From the NCBI GenBank assembly GCA_903859265.1, contig CAIOLZ010000246.1, positions 1-10,204 on the forward strand: 10,204 bases of DNA. Reading direction: 5' to 3'. Of the stretch, positions 6,436-10,204 are shown one piece after another. The first letter of the stretch is position 1, and each line of letters begins with the position of its first letter. A program made the translations under genes and the position numbers. The stretch is from an uncultured beta proteobacterium (GTDB taxonomy: Bacteria > Pseudomonadota > Gammaproteobacteria > Burkholderiales > Burkholderiaceae_C). The notes below the pieces were generated by a model that did not search any database, had not been told where the DNA came from, and saw nothing but the letters and a program-made list of their open reading frames with translations.

Positions 6436-8556
6436 TCAGGCGGACTGAATCGCCTGGGCCGTCATCGGCAACTTGCGCACGCGCTTACCGGTCGCCGCGA
6501 ATACCGCATTGGCGATGGCGGGAACCACCAGCGCGGTAGCGGGTTCGCCAATGCCGCCGGGCTTCTCAGTGCTTTTGACCAGCACAATATCGACTTTGGG
6601 CGAGTGGTACATGCGCACCACCGGGAAGCTGTTGTAGTTGGTCTGTTGCACAACGCCTTTTTCCATCGTGATCTCCTGCATCAGGCCCGCGCCCATGCCA
6701 AACACGACACTCGACTGAATCTGCGCCTCCACCGTATCGGGATTGATCATGTGGCCCACGTCAGCCGCCACCGTGACCTTGTGCACTTGCACGCCCTGCG
6801 CGCCCACCGACACCTCGGCCACTTGCGCCATGTAGGAGTCGTAACCCTCCATCAGCGCAATACCGTGGGCATGCCCGGCCGGCAATGGTTTGCCCCAACC
6901 GGCCTTTTCCGCAGCCAGGCGCAACACGTTGGCAAAGCGCGGCTTGTTGGCCAGCAGATCCAGACGGTACTGGTAAGGGTCTTTGCCAGCGGCAGCGGCC
7001 AATTCGTCGATGAAACTCTCATTCGCAAACGCGTTCATGTTGTGGCTCACCGCGCGCCAGTAACCCACCCGAATGCCGGTATCCACAATGTGCAGATCGT
7101 GCTGGGTATTGGGAATCTCGTACCCCGCCACGGCGGCTTCGCCCATGAACGGGTCAAAAGTTTCCTTGGGCAGGCCAAATGCACGCTGGGTCACGGATTG
7201 CGAGGCCACTTTGAAATGCAGCGCGACCGGTTTTCCCTGCGCATCCAGACCGGCTTCAAGCTGGTTGACACCGAGCGGGCGATAAAAGTCGTGCGTCATA
7301 TCGTCCTCACGCGACCACACCAGCTTGACCGGCTGCCCCACGGCCTTGGAAATTTGCGCTGACTGCACGATGAAATCGAGTTCCAAACGACGACCAAAGC
7401 CGCCGCCCAGGAAAGTTGTTTGAAGGGTCACGTCCTCCGGCTTCAAGCCCAGCGCACCGGCCACGGCGCCCTGCGCGCCCTGCTGAAATTGGGTGGAGCC
7501 AATCAGCAGAATCTTGCCGTCCTTGTAACTGGCGGTGAAGTTCATGGGCTCCAGCGGCGCGTGGGCCTGCATGGGGCTGATGTACTCGGCCTTGACCACT
7601 TTTGCGGCACCCTTCATGGCCTCAGCGGCGTTGCCAACTGGCGTACCGATGGGCAAGGCTTTGATGGAATCAAATGCGTCGCGCGTGGTTTTGAGCACCA
7701 CGTTGTGGTCCAGCGCCGCACCCGCGCCCAGGTCCCATTGGACGGTCAACACCTTGCGCGCCTTGACAGCTTGCCAGTAGCTCTTGGCCACAACGGCCAC
7801 GCCATCAGGAATTTGCACCACGTCCACCACGCCAGGCATACCCTTGGCCGCACTGGCGTCGAAACTGGCGACCTTGCCGCCAATCACCGGGCACTGCTCC
7901 AGGCTGGCATACAGCATTCCGGGCAACTTCACGTCAATGCCGTATTCGGCCGCACCGCGCACCTTTTGGGGCGTATCCAAACGGGCAGTGCGTTTGCCAA
8001 CAATGGTGAAGTCCTTGGGGTCTTTGAGGGCCACTTTTTCAGGCACTGGAAGCTTGGAAGCTGCCTCCGCCAGATGTCCATAGGACGCACGCTTGCCGCC
8101 GGGACCGGTCACAAAACCCTCATGCGCCTTGAGCAGGGCACGGTCCGTCTTCCATTCGTCGGCGGCTGCGCTGATCAGCATTTCGCGCACCTGCGCTCCA
8201 GCAATGCGCAGCTTCTCCCATCCATCACGCACCGAGGTCGATCCGCCGGTAATTTGGGCGCCCAAGAGTGCATTGACATAGACCGCCGCAGGGGGTGCGT
8301 TTTGCACTTTGACGCTGTGCAAATTCACATGCAGTTCTTCGGCAATCAGCATCGGCAGTGCTGTGTAAACGCCCTGCCCCATCTCAGAGCGGGCGCACAG
8401 CAAAGTGATGGTGTTGTCATCGGCAATGTGGACCCAGGCGTTGGGCGTGTGCAGCGTACCGGCGGCCAGCAAATTGCCGGGCAGCGCGACGCCCATCAAC
8501 AAGCCGCCAGAGACGGCGGATGTGGTCTTCAGAAAATTACGGCGGGTGGTGGTCAT
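6436..8556 (-). CDS. Molybdopterin-binding subunit of an IorB-type periplasmic Mo hydroxylase (aldehyde/isoquinoline oxidoreductase family)
   Basis: This is the large catalytic subunit of a xanthine-oxidase-family enzyme, 706 residues. It opens with a twin-arginine signal, MTTTRRNFLK, then a hydrophobic stretch and a likely cleavage site near LLA-AGT (about 31-33), so the folded enzyme should be exported to the periplasm. Moco-domain marks are EMGQGVYTALPMLIAEEL, HAPLEPMNFTA, LGGGFGRR (383-390) and near the C-terminus GGIGEPAT, where E671 fits the catalytic glutamate that deprotonates the Mo-OH group. The arrangement is that of isoquinoline 1-oxidoreductase IorB and related aldehyde dehydrogenases, with no FAD domain. 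The start ATG 8556 is chosen because GAGGAG lies seven bases before it and the Tat motif follows at once; a longer frame to 8640 would overlap iorA and bury the signal. iorA ends 11 bp upstream. The substrate is unknown: an aldehyde, an N-heterocycle or a purine are all possible. Confidence 0.93.
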   Translation of the reverse strand: MTTTRRNFLKTTSAVSGGLLMGVALPGNLLAAGTLHTPNAWVHIADDNTITLLCARSEMGQGVYTALPMLIAEELHVNLHSVKVQNAPPAAVYVNALLGAQITGGSTSVRDGWEKLRIAGAQVREMLISAAADEWKTDRALLKAHEGFVTGPGGKRASYGHLAEAASKLPVPEKVALKDPKDFTIVGKRTARLDTPQKVRGAAEYGIDVKLPGMLYASLEQCPVIGGKVASFDASAAKGMPGVVDVVQIPDGVAVVAKSYWQAVKARKVLTVQWDLGAGAALDHNVVLKTTRDAFDSIKALPIGTPVGNAAEAMKGAAKVVKAEYISPMQAHAPLEPMNFTASYKDGKILLIGSTQFQQGAQGAVAGALGLKPEDVTLQTTFLGGGFGRRLELDFIVQSAQISKAVGQPVKLVWSREDDMTHDFYRPLGVNQLEAGLDAQGKPVALHFKVASQSVTQRAFGLPKETFDPFMGEAAVAGYEIPNTQHDLHIVDTGIRVGYWRAVSHNMNAFANESFIDELAAAAGKDPYQYRLDLLANKPRFANVLRLAAEKAGWGKPLPAGHAHGIALMEGYDSYMAQVAEVSVGAQGVQVHKVTVAADVGHMINPDTVEAQIQSSVVFGMGAGLMQEITMEKGVVQQTNYNSFPVVRMYHSPKVDIVLVKSTEKPGGIGEPATALVVPAIANAVFAATGKRVRKLPMTAQAIQSA

Positions 8557-8563
8557 GGGCATT

Positions 8564-8569
8564 CTCCTC
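8564..8569 (-). promoter_or_regulatory. Ribosome binding site of the IorB-type gene
   Basis: GAGGAG on the minus strand overlaps the TGA stop of the upstream Fe-S subunit gene (8570-8568) and stands seven bases before ATG 8556. A second ATG at 8562 is only one base away from it and so is unlikely to be used. The site decides the start of the catalytic subunit and suggests translational coupling of the two subunits. Confidence 0.85.
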
Positions 8570-9032
8570 AGGCTTTTTGCATCAGGACGGCGGCGTCTTT
8601 GATCGCTGCTTTGATACGGGGATAGGTGCCACAGCGGCAAATATTTCCGCTCATGGCATTGTCAATATCTGAGTCCGACGGGTTCTTGTTGGTCGCCAGC
8701 AAAGCCGCGGCACTCATCAACTGGCCTGACTGACAGTATCCGCATTGCGGCACCTGGTGCTTGATCCACGCGACCTGCAAAGGGTGGCTGTTGTCCTTGG
8801 ACAGGCCTTCCACCGTGGACACTTTTTTACCCGCAACACTGGAGAGCTGTGTCTGGCAGGAGCGCGCAGGTTTGCCGTCAATGTGCACGGTGCAGGCACC
8901 ACACAGCGCAGCGCCGCAGCCGAATTTGGTGCCAGTCATGCCCAACTCATCGCGAATAACCCACAGCAAAGGCGTATCGCCCTCTGCAGTGGCGACCACG
9001 GTCTTGCCGTTAACTTGAAACTTGGTACTCAT
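8568..9032 (-). CDS. [2Fe-2S] subunit of the IorAB-type Mo hydroxylase
   Basis: This small electron-transfer subunit, 154 residues, carries two [2Fe-2S] clusters. The N-terminal plant-ferredoxin-like domain holds C39, C44, C47 and C59 (FGCGAALCGACTVHIDG, then RSC). The C-terminal helical domain holds C97 and C100 (QCGYCQSGQ) and C132 and C134 (NICRCGTYPRI). All eight ligands are present and spaced as in IorA, CoxS and XdhA-type subunits, and the length is normal. It takes electrons from the Moco in the partner subunit encoded 11 bp downstream. It has no signal peptide of its own, so it is presumably carried through the Tat pore with the IorB-type partner. The start ATG 9032 has AAGGAG (9046-9041, minus strand) eight bases upstream. 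It is the first gene of the iorA-iorB-xdhC-mocA set. Confidence 0.94.
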   Translation of the reverse strand: MSTKFQVNGKTVVATAEGDTPLLWVIRDELGMTGTKFGCGAALCGACTVHIDGKPARSCQTQLSSVAGKKVSTVEGLSKDNSHPLQVAWIKHQVPQCGYCQSGQLMSAAALLATNKNPSDSDIDNAMSGNICRCGTYPRIKAAIKDAAVLMQKA

Positions 9033-9154
9033 CGTGCTTGCTCCTTCGTTGTGTGGGTCGCGACCAGGGCATCGCGAGCATGGGAAATCAATCGGGAATG
9101 CTTGGCGGCAATACCTGCCAAAAACCGCAGTGCGAGAATAGGTCGTCTCTTGGC

Positions 9155-9175
9155 GGGCAAAACTCGGGTTTGCCC
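9155..9175. repeat. Inverted repeat in the iorA-pdxH divergent region
   Basis: GGGCAAA (9155-9161) and TTTGCCC (9169-9175) are exact complements around a seven-base centre. Both flanking genes point away from it, so it is not a terminator for either. It lies 123 bp upstream of the iorA start and could be a protein-binding palindrome or a leader hairpin. No function can be assigned. Confidence 0.45.
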
Positions 9176-9192
9176 TAGGTCAATTTAAGTAA

Positions 9193-9205
9193 TCTCAAAT
9201 TGAGA
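9193..9205. repeat. Perfect 13-bp palindrome in the iorA-pdxH divergent region
   Basis: TCTCAA-A-TTGAGA is a perfect 6+1+6 inverted repeat. A second pair, CAATTT (9181-9186) with AAATTG (9197-9202), overlaps it, and its right half is also the left half of the FNR-like box at 9200-9213. The region is AT-rich compared with its surroundings, as expected for promoters and operators. TTGAGA could also serve as a -35 for pdxH. Confidence 0.45.
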
Positions 9206-9213
9206 CACATCAA
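9200..9213. promoter_or_regulatory. FNR/ANR-like box upstream of pdxH and iorA
   Basis: TTGAG-ACAC-ATCAA matches the FNR/ANR consensus TTGAT-N4-ATCAA at 9 of 10 defined positions. Its centre (9206.5) is 66 bases before the pdxH ATG and about 174 bases before the iorA ATG. A plus-strand promoter using TTGAGA (9200-9205) and AATACC (9222-9227, 16 bp spacing, weak) would overlap the box, a position at which FNR represses. No canonical class I or class II arrangement was found for either gene. A CRP-family site with another specificity is possible. Confidence 0.4.
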
Positions 9214-9272
9214 GATGGAAAAATACCCCTTTCACGCCTTCCGGCAAGGCCAACCAAGGTGACCAGCAATCC

Positions 9273-9911
9273 ATGACATCCATTGCAGACCTGCGTAAAA
9301 GTTACGAACGCGCCGAACTTGACGAGAACGCTTCCGACGCCAACCCGTTGAAGCAATTCGAACTGTGGCTTGGCGAGGCAATTGCCGCTGAAATACCGGA
9401 ACCCAATGCCATGACGCTGGCCACCGTGGCGGGCAATTTGCGGCCCTCCACGCGTGTGGTGCTGATCAAGGGCTTTGACGCGCGCGGCATTGTCTGGTAC
9501 ACCAACTACGACAGTCGCAAGGGGCGTGAGTTGGCGGGCAACCCGTTTGCTGCCTTGCAATTTCATTGGGTGGAGCTCGAACGCGTGGTGCGCATCGAGG
9601 GCCGGGTGGAAAAAGTCAGCGAGGCCGAGAGTGACGCCTATTTCCACAGCCGGCCGCTGGATTCGCGTGTGGGGGCATGGGCGTCTCCCCAAAGTGAAGT
9701 CATCAGCGGGCGCACCGTGCTGGTGGCCAATGCCGCCAAATACGCCGCGCAGTTTTTGCTGCAGCCGCCGCGTCCACCGCACTGGGGCGGCTACCGGCTG
9801 GTGCCAGACGAGTGGCAATTCTGGCAAGGGCGCAAAAGCCGCTTGCACGACCGTTTGCGTTACAGCCTGCAGGCCGACGGCCAGTGGTTGCGCGAACGCC
9901 TGGCGCCTTGA
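9273..9911 (+). CDS. pdxH: Pyridoxine/pyridoxamine 5'-phosphate oxidase
   Basis: PdxH is the FMN-dependent cytoplasmic enzyme that oxidises pyridoxine 5'-phosphate or pyridoxamine 5'-phosphate to pyridoxal 5'-phosphate, using O2 and releasing H2O2. It completes vitamin B6 cofactor synthesis and salvage. The protein is 212 residues against 218 in E. coli. The FMN- and substrate-binding segments are intact: RVVLIKGFD (about 61-69), YTNYDSRKGREL, PLDSRVGAWASPQS, and the C-terminal family signature around WQFWQGRKSRLHDR with R190 and H192, matching E. coli R197 and H199. It ends in WLRERLAP as is typical. The start ATG 9273 is preceded by AAGGTGA (9256-9262) at a longish 10-base spacing. The gene diverges from the Mo-hydroxylase set and converges with the GH31 gene, with 10 bp between their stop codons. 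Confidence 0.97.
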   Translation: MTSIADLRKSYERAELDENASDANPLKQFELWLGEAIAAEIPEPNAMTLATVAGNLRPSTRVVLIKGFDARGIVWYTNYDSRKGRELAGNPFAALQFHWVELERVVRIEGRVEKVSEAESDAYFHSRPLDSRVGAWASPQSEVISGRTVLVANAAKYAAQFLLQPPRPPHWGGYRLVPDEWQFWQGRKSRLHDRLRYSLQADGQWLRERLAP

Positions 9912-9921
9912 CGCTCAGCGC

Positions 9922-10204
9922 TCAAATCGCAAACGTCCGCACGCCGCTGGTCGGGTTGTCAACGTGGTAGCGGCCATTGACAGGATCGGCCAACGCAATG
10001 CTGGCACCCGCCGGCATGAACAGCGGCAAGGTATCAAGACCCGCGCTGACCGTGTGATGGCGTCCCGCGGCATAGCGCGCACCGGTATGGAAATCAAACC
10101 AGGCTGCAGGCCCTGCCGGCAAGTACACAAGGCGCTCGCGCGCCTGTGCCTCCACCACGGGCGCTACCAGCAGCGCATCGCCGAGCATGAAGTCATCGCA
10201 ATCC
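9922..10204 (-). CDS. Glycoside hydrolase family 31 (alpha-glucosidase-like), C-terminal end (5' part outside window)
   Basis: The frame stays open to the right edge, so only the last 93 complete codons are visible. FMLGDALLVAPV matches the segment near the end of the GH31 catalytic barrel, and LVYLPAG, WFDFHTGARY and TLPLFMPAGASIAL match the beta-sheet domain after the barrel in family 31 alpha-glucosidases and xylosidases. The catalytic aspartates lie outside the window, so activity and substrate (alpha-glucoside or alpha-xyloside) cannot be judged. The enzyme would release a monosaccharide from alpha-linked sugars. The stop is TGA at 9924-9922. Family membership is fairly secure; the exact subfamily is not. 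Confidence 0.85.
   Translation of the reverse strand, partial: DCDDFMLGDALLVAPVVEAQARERLVYLPAGPAAWFDFHTGARYAAGRHHTVSAGLDTLPLFMPAGASIALADPVNGRYHVDNPTSGVRTFAI

Noticed and set aside
7420..8625. A 401-residue open frame on the plus strand opposite the IorB-type gene, and a 313-residue one at 6421-7362
   Set aside because: Both are rich in His, Arg and Gln with no recognisable domain and lie fully antisense to a well-supported Mo hydroxylase gene. Long antisense frames are common in GC-rich DNA.
1..10204. Mobile elements, CRISPR arrays, toxin-antitoxin or defence genes, tRNA genes
   Set aside because: None was found. Gene packing, codon style and base composition look uniform from end to end, with no sign of a recently acquired island.

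Overview
The window is a GC-rich (roughly 60%) bacterial chromosome segment with ordinary housekeeping and metabolic genes. Protein styles point to a betaproteobacterium of the order Burkholderiales, most likely Comamonadaceae (Rhodoferax/Polaromonas-like). The clues are a RhlE-type helicase with a long Gly/Arg tail, an Entner-Doudoroff pair, and an IorAB-type molybdenum hydroxylase with XdhC and MocA. The taxon is inferred from general similarity, not from a search. No tRNA, rRNA, IS element, CRISPR array, phage gene or integration scar was seen.

Layout. Positions 1-1140 (+) hold the 3' part of a DEAD-box RNA helicase gene (rhlE-like), cut by the left window edge. It converges on a small cupin gene (1180-1563, -). 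Divergent from the cupin gene is gloA, glyoxalase I (1664-2050, +), which converges with eda. A minus-strand block follows. edd (4618 to 2732) and eda (2700 to 2059) encode the two signature enzymes of the Entner-Doudoroff pathway and form an operon with a 31 bp gap. Upstream of edd, at 4619-4801, is a regulatory region with four copies of a TGGTAAC/GTTACCA element in symmetric arrangement. Further upstream, also on the minus strand, is a compact four-gene set transcribed iorA (9032-8568), iorB (8556-6436), xdhC (6385-5360), mocA-like (5356-4802). It encodes a Tat-exported two-subunit molybdenum hydroxylase (Fe-S subunit and Moco subunit) plus two factors that prepare and insert its cofactor. 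A 240 bp divergent region (9033-9272) with several palindromes, one close to an FNR/ANR box, separates it from pdxH (9273-9911, +). At the right edge is the C-terminal end of a glycoside hydrolase family 31 alpha-glucosidase-like gene (9922 to beyond 10204, -).

How the genes work together. Edd and Eda convert 6-phosphogluconate to KDPG and then to pyruvate plus glyceraldehyde-3-phosphate. The flanking GH31 enzyme would release hexose from alpha-glucosides, and GloA with glutathione removes methylglyoxal, a by-product of triose phosphate overflow; these links are suggestive only. The molybdenum hydroxylase probably oxidises an aldehyde or N-heterocycle in the periplasm. Its substrate cannot be read from the sequence, and no cytochrome c partner gene lies inside the window.

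I see no convincing undescribed system. The observations most worth checking are the symmetric operator array before edd, the single in-frame TGA separating xdhC from mocA, and the FNR-like box in front of the oxygen-dependent enzyme gene pdxH.
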